Part shown: positions 22,009 to 32,974 of the stretch, one piece after another
How positions within the stretch are numbered: the stretch's first letter is position 1
Layout of the letters: each line of letters begins with the position of its first letter
NCBI GenBank assembly: GCA_947311845.1
Contig: CAMZMU010000107.1
Coordinates: 40,824,838-40,888,837 of the forward strand
Direction: 5' to 3'
Source: Poa pratensis
Lineage: Eukaryota; Streptophyta; Magnoliopsida; Poales; Poaceae
DNA length: 64,000 nucleotides
Translations under genes and position numbers: made by a program
Notes under the pieces: generated by a model
Seen by the model: the letters and a program-made list of their open reading frames with translations, nothing else
Database searches by the model: none
Told to the model about the DNA's origin: nothing

Positions 22009-25000
22009 ATGGGGTCCTTCTTCTCTTCTCCCGCCGACGATGCCGCCTCCGACGACTGCAGTTCCAGTTTGCCGGGAAAAAGATCAAGTGCCGCCCAAAG
22101 ACTAAAGTGAGATCTCTTCCTCCCGTTTGAATTTGAAATTGTTCCTAGTTGTTGTGTTTTGAATGACGAACGAACGGCCGATTGTCACTGTTAGGCAGTA
22201 CGACCTCCGACTTGCATCTATGTTTGCCTTCCGTGCCCTCTTGCGCTACAACCTCAAGAACCCGGTATGTACGCTCATTCCTCTGCATTCTTCTACACTA
22301 TTACAGAGTAGTGTTTCTTGATTAATCTTGGACATCTGTAATGATTGAGAGATGCATATAAGTATACTAGTTGAAATTGGCGCGTCGGCACGCCGCGCCC
22401 TTCATGAAAAATATTATATATGATTTGTTCTCTTATTTTAGTGGCACAATGTATATTGTAAATAGGTTTTGGAGGTGGTGGTGTAGTGTATTGTACTTTT
22501 GACAACTGGTAACAAAATTGACATAGTACAGTTCAAGTTATGGCGGTGTTACCGTAAGTAAAAATATATATGGATACTTATGACCAAAATAGGTGCCAGC
22601 CATTAGAATGTGGGATGAAGAATTCCAAAGAATTTTGTTGGTTTTTTTTCATTTTGTATCTATAGTTTGCATTATTGTAGTTAATAAGGAAAAAAATGGC
22701 CTGATTCAGATCGAGTACCTTGCTTACAATATGCAAATCTTCAGATTCAGAACCTTGCTTTTCCTGTTTTTGCAACAAAAGCTTCAGAAGTGAGGAGTTG
22801 GATAAATAATACATTATTTAGTACTGCAAAATGTCTTTTAGATTTCAGCTATAGAACTTGAATACGTGGACTGTCATGATTGTCATAACCTTTTCTACTT
22901 CTCTGCTTCTTGCTATGCCATTGCGACGCTCTTGTTTTTCTGCCATGGCATCCTATGCACAACAACTTTTTATTATTAGAACTGGCCCATATACATGTGT
23001 ATTGAAACATTGGTCTTTAGAAGCAAATAGCTAATATCTCACAGGAATAATAAATATATTGGAGAAATGAAATAGTAAGAGATATAAGAGTCAAGAGGCT
23101 AAAGCAAGGCGAGGTTGCAACTCCGTGTCCATCGTTCGGCATCAAGAATACGTGTGGGCGTCAGGATCCTCTTATTCATTTTTCATCTACTCTCTTAGCT
23201 GAACATTTAACCATAAAGGATGTCACAATTTCAAATGCAAAAGAAGTGACACTAAAACATAACAAATTTACTAACTATCACATTATTTTCTTAACTATTT
23301 GATTGGAGTTTCCAATGATGTAATGGTCATCCCAAATTGCCTTTCCATCTATTTTCACAATAAAATAACTTACATATAAGCACACTCGACAATGCATATG
23401 GTGTTGCCATACGAAATAACCTGTGTAACATACACGAAATCCTCCCTTTTGCAAGAAAATTTAGAAATTTTATAATTCTGCCATAGTATCATCTAATCTG
23501 CAAATATAATATACATAGAATCTGAAAATTTGCATATCCCACATCTAATTTGCATATTTCACATACCTAATCATCTTTTTTGGCAAATATCACATACAAA
23601 CAGTCATCTCATTTGTAAACTAGCATATAATACAACAGTCATCTCATTTGTAAACCCAGCTTGATTCTGAATTTATACTAATAACTAACAACGCTGACAC
23701 AAAAAATAGAGGGCATGCTATTTCCTCTGTTTTCATATACATCTCATTTATATGAGCAAGCATGTACAACAATCAACTATCCAGATAGAGAAATTAAAGT
23801 ATGATCAGAATGCAGCGAAACACGATACCAATGTTGTTGTTTTGACAACCTACACATTAAAAATCACAATGTGGACAACTTTATGCATAAGAAAACATCA
23901 CATATGCTGTAGAATGTGTCATGAAATTTGAGGCTGCATAAGAGTGCCTACATTATTAGGTGCTATATACCTAGTTAGTTGGCAGACCTGGAGACATATT
24001 GGTAGGTAACCTGGTTCCGAATCAACTATTTCATCCTATACAAATTTGGCATACTACACCTACTACAGTCACGGTACATAGGCAATGCAGTCTGGTTAGC
24101 ATAGAAATAAGTACATTCCAAGTAGGAGAAAAGCAGAAGTATAAGGTCGAGAGCATGAAGTGTAATGTGGTAATAGTAGAGAGAATCAACATCAGCTCAA
24201 CTCAGCACACAAGTTTTTTAAAGTAGATAAAAGGGATAAACCGAGTTAAATCCCAGGGAAGAATATTATCTACATAAGTCGAGAGCATGAAGTGTAATGT
24301 GGTAATAGTAGAGAGAATCAACAGCAGCTCAACTCAGCACACAAGTTTTTTAAAGCAGATAAAAGGGATAAACCGAGTTAAATCCCAGGGAAGAATATTA
24401 TCTACATAACATTAATACTATTGGCTCAAACATTGCAAACTATGCAGAAATCAGTATGCAATAAGCACTTCTTTATTCCTTGACCAAATGTGTTAGCTTA
24501 GGATTACCTCCTAATACATGATAGCAAACAATATTCAACTATTTGTATAGACATGATGTTCAAATGTTCTCTCGTGCAGTATGACGGCTTGTTGGTGAAT
24601 ACAGAAAACTGGAAAAAGGAGAGACAATTCCGAAAAAAATCTAAGAGCATACGGTGATTATGTAGACAATAAACATCCAGGGAGAAAACAATTGGCAATG
24701 GGTTATCCAAACTAACCAGACTATGCAAACACAAATTATCTTACTGTAATAGTTGGGATGGAAAGATACCTGCCAATAGGGGGAAATGTCTTTGCATCCT
24801 AGTGAACCCTTGAACGCTTTAGGCACACCACAATTGATTTGTTCAGACTTGAGAGTCCCTGGAAAAAATTATCCAGTAGAAAACCATTCAAAACGAATCC
24901 AACAGAAAGAATCATACGAACTATGTGAAAAAGGAACCAGCAGGCATGTACGTAAATAATTTTCTTCTAACCCAGAAAAACATAATTACTCTAACACGAA

Positions 25001-27391
25001 ACAAAATAATTATATAACTCAAAATACATTCTTTCAATTGTCACAGGTCTAGCTGTCCTAGCCGGCGAACTAATTCTATTATTCCTGTTACAAAGAAATC
25101 ATGTACTGGAAAAGGTGAGGCATTCCTAAACCGAGCATTTCCTAAACCGAGGACTTGTGGAGCGCATTATTGAAGTGAAGATAAGGAAATACTCAATATG
25201 AGCAGATAAAAATGATCCCTGAACATATTAAAAATCTACAAAAGTACCATCAGAAATGGGTAAAAACTATTGGGATCATCCCATGTTTTAGCAAGCAGCA
25301 ACATGCATGCAAGAGTATAACTGTAACCAGAATTTTAATCTCTCATCAATCCAGAGATGGACACATGTACTACTATCACCAGTCCATGATTAGTCGCCGT
25401 CTCACTACATTTTTCATCGTTTAGAAAAAATAAAAGAGAAAATACCATCTCAATGACAATGTATAAAACATCTAACTTGTCTGTCCATACAGCACCCTTT
25501 TGATGGCATGTTAGAATATATATAAGATTAAACATTAATTACATAACCAAGTGAAAAGCAAGAGACTAAGATATACGCTCTATCAGTATATCTACACCTA
25601 TAGCCCTACATGAGCCCATCTCCATAAAAAGCATCCAAAGCATATGTGTGACTTGTTAACAAATATATAAGATTAGACGTTAATTTGTAAACCAAGTGAA
25701 AAGCAATCAGAAACATCATGCAGTTCATGCGCATGAATGACGGTAATTTAAAAAATTCAGAAACATCATGCAGTTCATACGCATGAGTATGGTAATTAAA
25801 AAAATATTCGGAAACAACATGCAGTTCATAAGCATGAGTGATGTAAAACAAACGAATGGATAGCTCCAAGCAAACGCTACCCAAAATCAGATCATGTAAC
25901 AATCCACTTCATGTAAATGAAAAACAAAAGATTATTTTCACCTGGGGCTTGAGCCAATATCTTGTCGTCACATAGACAGCGGCAACAGCATGTTGTGCCT
26001 CACCGACGAATACTGTAACTGCAATACGCAAATGTATTCGTTAGCAAGAAATTCTTGAAGTCAACTTTAGTGCGAATCTATATATTCAATATTCATACAC
26101 ACAAAAAATAAGAATATCATTAGTCCTCGAATTTGCAGAGCCATATATCACATCACAGAAACAAACAGAGTGACATACTTGGAACTTGGAGACCTCACCT
26201 AAAAGCAACCAACAAAAGAATTGAGAGGGCAACCTGGAGCAAAACAAAAAAACAGAGGATGTGATACCATAGTAATCTATACATATGCATAAATATTAAC
26301 AGTCTAGACAAAAAATAGTAGATAAAATATAATAAGAAATAGGCAATGTAAAGAGGCAACCCTTTGGAACATGTCAACTGAATCAAGGGAGTAGTTATAG
26401 TTCTAGCGTGATAATCTGGTGAACCGCAACAAAAAAACAACCCAAATAAGCCGACGAAATAAACAACCAGCAACCACAGTCCAAAAGGAAACCAACTAAA
26501 TAAGAAGACCATTTGTTAGAAAATGTTTTTTCAACAACGATCACAAAGGAGTGAGCTAAGCATTGCAAACCTAATGACTTATGAGATGCAGCAGGAAGCA
26601 CACCTATCCAAATACCAACAGAAATGTACGTTCATTGAAGAAAGGTGAAAACATGAAAGAATGAAATGCATGTAAACAAGTACAGTAGATCTTTTCAGTT
26701 CAAGATGGCTAAAGAAAACACATCTATGCTTGAAAGATCAATCAGGCAACAGGAGCGACATTCTTCAGTTTTCCAATGAGATAGTATAAAGTGTATTCTA
26801 AGTGAATTTCTATATGAATATACACCCACACCGGTTATTTGTTCTCGAAAACAAACTCGTCAGTCATGTTATGTATGAGAAAAAAAAACAATAACTATAT
26901 TTGATCCATGGAAATTTGTAGAGAATATAAATATTCCGAAATCACTAATTAACTATGCATAAACTTGTCATGAAACATTATACTTCAATGCATCCATACT
27001 TAACCAAGCACCAGCAAACACATCTGTTTCCTGGCATCATCAAGCACCTTGGATATGCATAGCAGGACAAATGTCCGTACTGAACATCAACAAAAAATAA
27101 CGGGTGTCATTGAAACGTCTATTTAAATCCATCGGCTCAATTGTTTCTTTACAGATAAATATTACTATTTCAATCTTAGCAAGGATTTTCATGAAACACC
27201 TTGTATGAATCATCTTACATCGGATCTGCAGAAAACAAATAAAGATGTTGCGCGGCTAAATTGAAAAGGGGCAGAGTTTTTACCTCAGCATCGAGTAGTG
27301 AGAGGCCCAACAACGCAGGCGGCGTCCTGGTCTCCTCCCCGGGATGAAGATGTCACACTCCTCCTCGTGATATCCCTGCAGAGCAGCTTTC

Positions 27392-27431
<40 letters not shown>

Positions 27432-28520
27432 CGGATCTTCCATGAGGAGAGAAGAGCAGCCGGCAGAAGTCAACCACGAGGAAAGCATGGATTAGGATTT
27501 GGGGATGTACTTTGCTGGGTACGTAGAAGTCGTGCTCCTCCGTTGCGCATCGTGAAAGACAGGGGTCGGCGGCGCCGCCACACTTGGTCGCCGGGGCATC
27601 GCCGGCGAGGACGAAACGCGGCGGCGGACAGAGGAGACAGCGGCGGCCATTCCGGCGACCTCGCGGCGCAGCTCCCCGTGGGATCCGATGCGTGCGGGAA
27701 GGAGAGGAGCGGCGGCAGCGCGCGTCGGCGCCGGCGGCGACCTGCGGCGTCGCGGGAGAGAGAGGAAGGAGAGGGCTGTTGTGTGGCATTTGTGCAGAAA
27801 TGCCCTTGAGATTTTCACTATTCGCAGAGAGGTCCATCCCCTCGTAAATCTCTGGGCTGCGGAGCTATTTCTAGAATTGGGAGGAGATTTTTGGAAAAGC
27901 GTCACGGAGCACTGTTCATAACTGTTCATGCTACAGTAACGCCGAATTGGTCGATTTCGGCCGTCGGATCTCGATCCGACGGTCCAATTTTGGGGCAACG
28001 GGAGGGCTTGAAAATCTTCCCCCTTAATATATAGGGGTAATGCAGGATGCCAAGTACGAGCTTCTCAGGGATCCCACGAAAGTTTCCAAGGCCGCTTGCG
28101 TCGGTTTCAGGCAGGATTTCTGGTATCACGTCAGCTTCTGGGCTCGCCGGGTGGACGAGACCGACCAGCTGCAGGAACAATACTTTTTTGCAGAGATGCG
28201 CTACGATCGTCGCTTCAAGCGTCTAGTAACGGAAACATGCACCATTTTGGGTAAGGGCAATTCATGAATCTATAATAATTAATTATATGCACGATGTGAT
28301 CTAATTCAGTCTACGTTTCTTGACAGAAATGCCCTTGTGCCGATTCAAAAGCGGGTGTGCCTTTTGCCCTGAGAAACGCGATATCCTGCATCCGAGAGAC
28401 ACGAAGTTATTTATATGTGGAAAGAAGTGTCACAAGAAGAAATTCTTTCGGGAGAGATATATGCTTAGTAGGCCATTCAACTCTAGGCACGTCAAGGAAA
28501 AACATCTTTTACCAGGGTGA
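22009..28520 (+). CDS. DUF3615-family protein with Helitron-expanded intron
   Basis: Four exons: 22009-22106, 22195-22264, 28046-28250 and 28327-28520. The phases match and give 188 residues. Exon 1 encodes MGSFFSSPADDAASDD, similar to MGSWFSSSSS of the other family member at 32028-32899. Exon 2 encodes YDLRLASMFAFRALLRYNLK. Exon 3 carries ACVGFRQDFWYHVSFWARR and QYFFAEMRYD, and exon 4 GCAFCPEKRDILHP followed by CGKKCHKK. These match DUF3615, a grass-expanded family of unknown biochemical role with a Cys-x2-Cys-containing end. Intron 2 is about 5.8 kb, nearly all of it a Helitron-like element whose edge lies only a few bases from the acceptor TAATGCAG. If the intron is still spliced the gene is intact; otherwise it is split. 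Confidence 0.75.
24146..24409 (+). repeat. 132-bp tandem duplication
   Basis: Two units, 24146-24277 and 24278-24409, both run from GTCGAGAGCATGAAGTG to ATTATCTACATAA and differ at about two positions. A recent duplication inside the Helitron-like element. Confidence 0.9.
24770..26021 (-). other. Exon-like blocks carried in the Helitron-like element
   Basis: Two minus-strand blocks have good splice signals and open frames. Block 26021-25942 has acceptor GTATTGCAG and donor GTGAAA and encodes VTVFVGEAQHAVAAVYVTTR. Block 24858-24770 has acceptor TTTTCCAG and donor GTATCT and encodes SEQINCGVPKAFKGSLGCKD. A GC-rich first-exon-like region with Pro/Arg-rich coding lies at 27280-27840 on the same strand. 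They may be pieces of one captured gene; I do not recognise it. Confidence 0.4.
25708..25848 (+). repeat. Three tandem units of about 50 bp
   Basis: Units start at 25708, 25758 and 25809, each with GAAACAnCATGCAGTTCATn followed by GCATGA and a short A/T tract. The third unit is shorter. Confidence 0.8.
27394..27429 (+). repeat. (GA)18 microsatellite
   Basis: An uninterrupted GA dinucleotide run of about 36 bp. Confidence 0.95.
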
Positions 28521-28956
28521 CACCTTCACTAGCGGTTCAGAATTGCTATTGAGTATTTGAGTGGGCTTCATTTTTCGGACTCACTTCCTATCCTCTCTAG
28601 AAGACACATTCTTTTCTTCCCTGAATAGATATCTTTTCGGTATTGCTATTAAAAATGGGTTAGTCCTTTTGTAATCAATATATACATATATAACCAAAAC
28701 CAAAAGAGGAAGTGTTTATGTTTCGTCCTTCGCAAATTATTGTCCGTTCCTGTTTTGCTAATTGTTTTCTTCGTACATGGCCGGGCCATGTCCACGTTGT
28801 ATTTGAAAGGTTTATTTTCACACAGCCGGTTTGGCAAACACGTAGCTCCCGGCCCTGAACCCGACCCCGCGATGTGATAGGGTTAACATGCTCCATGCCG
28901 CCGGCTTTCACCATTCCATTGCATGATTAGCAAACCAGGTGTTATGTTGCAGAACT

Positions 28957-31274
28957 ACGTTTGACAAACCAGGTGTTCCCTACCAGCAACAAGAGCATGA
29001 AAAATTACATTGGCGACTATTCCCACATTCAAGCTGGATGCAGAACTAGCGGCTGAAGAAGAAACACCAACAGCAGGAGTATCAGGTACAGATTCCCTGA
29101 ACCTGTCTCCTTCACCAACACTTAACAGACTGTTTAAATCCGGGTATTTTTGCCATGTCAGGTTGTTGTTTGTGACCTCAAGAACCGCGAGCCCGGGCAT
29201 GGTGGCGAGTGCGTCCGGTATCACCCCGGTGAGGTGGTTGCCGTGGTACCTGGCAAGTTCATACCCTCCAGGCTGACCTCCGTCACCTCTGTGCCATTGC
29301 AGGTGTTGGCATGCCAAATTGCCAATTCCGTGCGAGCTCAAGTGGGTAACCGAAACTGGCAGCCACTCCCCCCGCGTCCCCGTGTCGCCCCCCAGGCGAC
29401 ACCGGGGCGACCCGCGCGCCGCCTCCAAGACCTCCTCCCGTGGCACCCTCGCCGCCGCTGCCGCCGGCCCCTGCCGCGGTGGCGGCGGGCCCCCCTGTGG
29501 ACAAAGGCCGTGGGGGGGAGGTTCCTGCTACACGACGTCGCGCCGACGGCCGGCCATCTCTGCTGGGGAGAGGAGGTCGTCTCGCCGGCGCATGGAGGCC
29601 GGGGCGGCGGCCCCGGAGCTGGTGGAGTCCGCATCCTTCGTCTTCCTCGGCTGCGCTGCGAAGGAGCGCGATTTCCGGCCGCGGTGCATCCGGGCTGCCT
29701 CTCCAGATCTGGGGCCCGGCTGCTCCTCTCGGTGGGCGGCGGCCGTGGTGGCTGTGTGGGCAGCGCCACGGCAGGCGCGGAAGGCTGGCGCCATGGGCGC
29801 GGTGACGGCGCGAGATCGGCCGTGAGGGCCCGATCTGGGCCTGGGAGGGCCGGTTGCGGGCTCGCGTGGGCCAGACCTAGGCCAGTGTCGGGCCTGGCGG
29901 GCCACGGCAGTTGGAGCTTCGCGTCGGTCCCCAGCGGTGGAAACGATGGTGCCTCCTGCGGCTAGATACGCTGGGGGCCAGGATGCCGGGGCGGCGGCCC
30001 CGGAACAGCTGCGTCTTTGGTGGCTCCGGTGAGACGAACTTGTCGCGGTGGGAGGTGCCGCCATCAGGCGCGTTCTTCGCCGGAGTTGGTGGTCGCCGGC
30101 GAGGTCTTTCTGGCACACTGCTCCAACTATTGTGGCGTGGGCTCCCTGGGAGCTCCGTAGGGTGCCAATGTTCCAGGCGAAAGCCTCGCACTGGCCTTGT
30201 GCTGGTGCCGGCGATGGCGGCGTCTTCGAGCGTCGCTCTCCTTCCTGAAGGCATCGTCGGGGAATACAGCCCCTCCCACACCATGAAGGCCAAGGTATCC
30301 TCGGGTGAAAACCCAAACTCCTTTGGAGTGGGCGGTGACGGCGACCACGTCGTTTCCTTCTTGGAGGCACCGCCTTGAGGTCCTTGCTCCTTATGGGTTT
30401 CTTAGTTGCTGTGTGTCAAAGCTTCACCGGCATGGTCGGAGGATGCCGGAGCGGCGGCTCCGGACGGTGGATGTGCGCCGAGGCGGCGGCCTTGGAAAGC
30501 GTTGCGCCCATGGCACTATGAGGCAGGGACCGTGGTTGTGCTCGCTGCGATGACGAAATGGTGTCACAAGGGTGGCTCGTTTTGTTCTCTTCATTTTCTT
30601 TTCCGTTGTTCATTTGCTCAAGGGCTAACTTGTATATATTCTACCTGCTATTAATTGAAATGCCAGCAATTGCTGGATCTTTCTTTCAAAAAAAAAGAAA
30701 CTGGCAGCCACCTGGAGCAGGGTTGTGACCTGTGCATCGCATGGCCGCCCTGGTTCCTGATGGCAGAATTTGTTGCCGAGCACCTCTGCCACGACTCCAT
30801 GTCCTGGTATGGGGTCTGGACTCTGAAGGAGATTGTTGGTCAGCGACACCCTCCGGAGCATCGTCATTGACGCGGGTACGTACCAGTCCTGTGAGAATGT
30901 TGTCCCCCGCGCTGAACGTCTCGAGCTGCGAGAGCCCGGCCGCAGAGTGAGACGCCACGGCGTCGATTGGCCCGGACCGGAGAGGTTGTTCCTGGGCAGC
31001 CCAAGCGGCCTCGACGGGATGGCGCCGGCGAGCGCGTTCCCGCCGAGCTGGAGCTCCGTGAGCGCGGCAGCGTGCCGGCCAGGCCCTTGTCCCGGAGGTT
31101 GATGGCGGTGACCCGGCCCGACCCTTTGTCGCAGGTCACCGGCCACCACAGACAGCCTGCACTGGACAGCATTGAGAGGCTCCTGCCCCTGGTGCACGCC
31201 GCCCGACACACCGTCCCCTGCACTGCATAGTCACTCAGATCACCGTCTCCGCGTCTCTGCTTCAGACCCAGCAT
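28957..31274 (-). pseudogene. TMK-like receptor kinase ectodomain, truncated and interrupted
   Basis: The minus strand starts with VTCDKGSGRVTAINLRDKGL and a short GTLP leucine-rich-repeat stretch. After losing most N-terminal repeats it resumes with EPGRPCDAQVTTLLQVAASF, the second non-LRR segment typical of TMK receptors. A retroposon (29367-30696) intervenes, after which the frame continues GYPLELARNW, then GNHLTGVIPDALATMPGLAV, NNNLT and a Ser-rich juxtamembrane stretch ending SSLNVGIVANVIFHALVAG, the start of the membrane span. The kinase domain is absent. TMK receptors bind auxin-related ligand complexes at the plasma membrane and signal through their kinase. With missing repeats, frameshifts, the insertion and no kinase, this copy cannot function so. 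Confidence 0.8.
29367..30696 (+). mobile_element. Poly(A) retroposon (LINE-like, non-autonomous) in the TMK-like pseudogene
   Basis: 1,330 bp ending in an A run at 30688-30696, flanked by the 15-bp duplication GAAACTGGCAGCCAC at 29352-29366 and 30697-30711. That combination shows target-primed reverse transcription. There is no ORF2-like reverse transcriptase. The GC-rich body contains a 20-bp palindromic motif beginning GCCGGGGCGGCGG three times (29598, 29985, 30445). It could be a 5'-truncated LINE tail or a processed non-coding retroposon. Confidence 0.78.
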
Positions 31275-31401
31275 CCGAATATGTCTGACGCGACTCGCGA
31301 GTACTCTAATCAGCCAAGAACAACAACAACCGTAAATAAGGCAAATATGATACTATCATGAGTTCCTTGTTCTAATACGACGCAAGGTTGTCTATATATA
31401 T

Positions 31402-31710
31402 ATGCAGAGCTCCCGAGCTCCAAACAAATGTAAGTTCTTCCTCTGGCTAGCGCTCAAAAACAGATGTTGGACTGCAGACCGCTTAGGGCGGAGAGGGCTG
31501 CCTAGACCGACTGCTTGCCCGTTGTGCAACCAAGTGGAAGAAGATATAGACCACCTTCTCCTTGGTTGTGTCCTCTCTAGACAAGTGTGGCACTCCTTTC
31601 TGAACAGGTGGGGTGGAGTGGATTGGGTCCCTGACCACGACGACCGTCTAGTGGATTGGCTTCCGGCCAAGACGCCGGGAGGTAACGACGAGAAGGACTT
31701 GTGGATGGCG
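31402..31710 (+). pseudogene. LINE reverse-transcriptase zinc-binding (zf-RVT) fragment
   Basis: Encodes KCKFFLWLALKNRCWTADRL, then RRGLPRPTACPLCNQVEEDI and DHLLLGCVLSRQVWHSFL, the Cys-rich zf-RVT domain found at the end of plant LINE ORF2. It is an isolated fragment; no reverse-transcriptase core lies upstream. It is followed directly by a hAT-like remnant. Confidence 0.85.
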
Positions 31711-31718
31711 ATAAACTT

Positions 31719-31885
31719 GATCGGCGGATCTAGTATGAGATTAGTGAGGGTGCCAAGCTTGCTATTAGGCTTATTAACTTCACATTTAGCCAAGAATATA
31801 CATAGGATTAGTCTAAATACTAAGTAAGTAGTTGAAAAATTGTATTTTGGAGGGGGTGCCATGGCACCCACTGGATCCGCCCCTG
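31719..31885. mobile_element. hAT-like MITE remnant
   Basis: The right end GGTGCCATGGCACCCACTGG followed by ATCCGCCCCTG is the complement of a CAGGGGCGGATCCAG terminus. The left end CGGCGGATCTAG with GAGGGTGCCA is a decayed match. No 8-bp duplication is visible, so the left edge may be deleted. Confidence 0.45.
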
Positions 31886-32027
31886 CGCGTGGTCACGATA
31901 TACAAGGAAGCAGAGAGACAAACGTATAGAAGTTCACTCCAACATCCAAATGTCATCTGTAATAGTGCAAGTATACGTAATAACTAATGTTGCATGTATT
32001 GTTCCTGCACCAGCCAAACTATACACA

Positions 32028-32899
32028 TCACTCTTCAACATAATCCAGACTATATCGAGGCAGTGCTGATCCTAGAACGAAAGGTGTCTCTAGCATATCG
32101 CTGTGGTCGAAGAATTCTTTGGTGCGCCCGTCTATTCCACACCTGTGCCGGAAGAACTCGTCATCGTGGCCCGGCTTTCCGCACTTAAACTCGGCGTCGC
32201 TTGGGTGCAAGATCTTGGACTCATCGGGGCAAAATGCACAGCCGCTCCTAAAGGGCTCTTCCGCTCCTAAGACGATGCATGTCTCGACGATGAGCCTATC
32301 GGAACATGGGTCGAAGCGTAGCTCCGCGAAGAAGCGCCGCGTCTCGACGTCGGCATCGCTGCAGCCCCTTGGGCGAGCCAAGAAGTTTATGTGGTACCAG
32401 AGATCTTTCCTAAAACCGACGCATGCTGCCTTGAGCTCCAACTCCTTCTTGGTGAGGTTGCGGGGAAGGTGGAACTCGGCCACGCCCTGCACAATGTTCG
32501 TCCAAAATTAAATCGAGATTTATTAGGACTTAAAAATAATACTACAGTAGTTGGCTCTGAATTGAATCGATAGTGTGTACCGTGTGGTTGGAGTTGTAGT
32601 GTGTGAGAGCCGAGTCGGCGAGATCACGTATGGCGATGGCGTCGCTGCGCTCTCTGCCATCACACAAGCAAATGAAACAAAAAAAATGTGAATATTTGAC
32701 GCCAAGAAAAACACACGGGAAAGAAATGATTGCTGTAGATCGAGTAGGGTACGTACTGCAGTGCTGGAGGGCGCATGATAAGGTGTCTGTTATTCATCAA
32801 GAATAGACAGGCAGCTCGCCACTCTTCTTCGGTGAGTTTACCTGCACAGGCAGGAGGAGGAGGAGCATGGGAAGAAGAAGAAGAGAACCAGGATCCCAT
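32028..32899 (-). CDS. DUF3615-family protein
   Basis: Three exons: 32899-32757, 32653-32581 and 32486-32028, in phase and giving 224 residues. The N-terminus MGSWFSSSSSHAPPPPACAG is followed by KLTEEEWRAACLFLM, then (exon 2) ERSDAIAIRDLADSALTHYN. Exon 3 holds the conserved core: ACVGFRKDLWYHINFLAR, RRFFAELRFD, RSGCAFCPDESKILHPSD and CGKPGHDDEFFRHRCG. The Cys pairs (GCAFC, KCGKPG) could bind metal, but this is only suggestive. The family is grass-expanded with no known reaction. Same family as the gene at 22009-28520 (shared ACVGFR, WYH, FFAE and GCAFCP blocks) but clearly diverged, so an older duplication. The frame is intact and a TATA box lies at a normal distance. Confidence 0.82.
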
Positions 32900-32966
32900 C
32901 GTGTCGCCCGCTAGGTCTGTATATCGATTATCGATCGAGTGGGAGTTTCGCCTGGGATCTCTGTTG

Positions 32967-32974
32967 TATTTATA
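32967..32974 (-). promoter_or_regulatory. TATA box of the minus-strand DUF3615 gene
   Basis: TATAAATA on the minus strand about 68-75 bp upstream of the ATG at 32899. Confidence 0.6.

Larger units (their letters stand above)
22367..28040 (-). mobile_element. Helitron-like element in DUF3615 intron 2
   Basis: Read on the minus strand, the 3' end (22367-22390) has a GC hairpin GGCGCG...CGCGCC, then AATTTCAA and CTAG followed by T, the standard Helitron terminus. The other end is placed at about 28034-28040 (CCCCTATATATTAAGGGG just inside), preceded by A, but the usual TC start is not evident. Removing it joins the intron into a short, normal one ending TATATGCAG. No Rep/helicase was found, so it is non-autonomous. 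The interior contains exon-like blocks, a (GA)n tract and local tandem repeats. Confidence 0.6.

Noticed and set aside
24146..25848. CRISPR-like array suggested by repeats in the Helitron-like element
   Set aside because: Units are contiguous tandem duplications without spacers, in plant nuclear DNA.
29440..30370. Long open frames on both strands within the retroposon, up to 280 codons
   Set aside because: They overlap on both strands, have composition-driven Arg/Ala/Gly content and no domain; the region is the body of a poly(A) retroposon.
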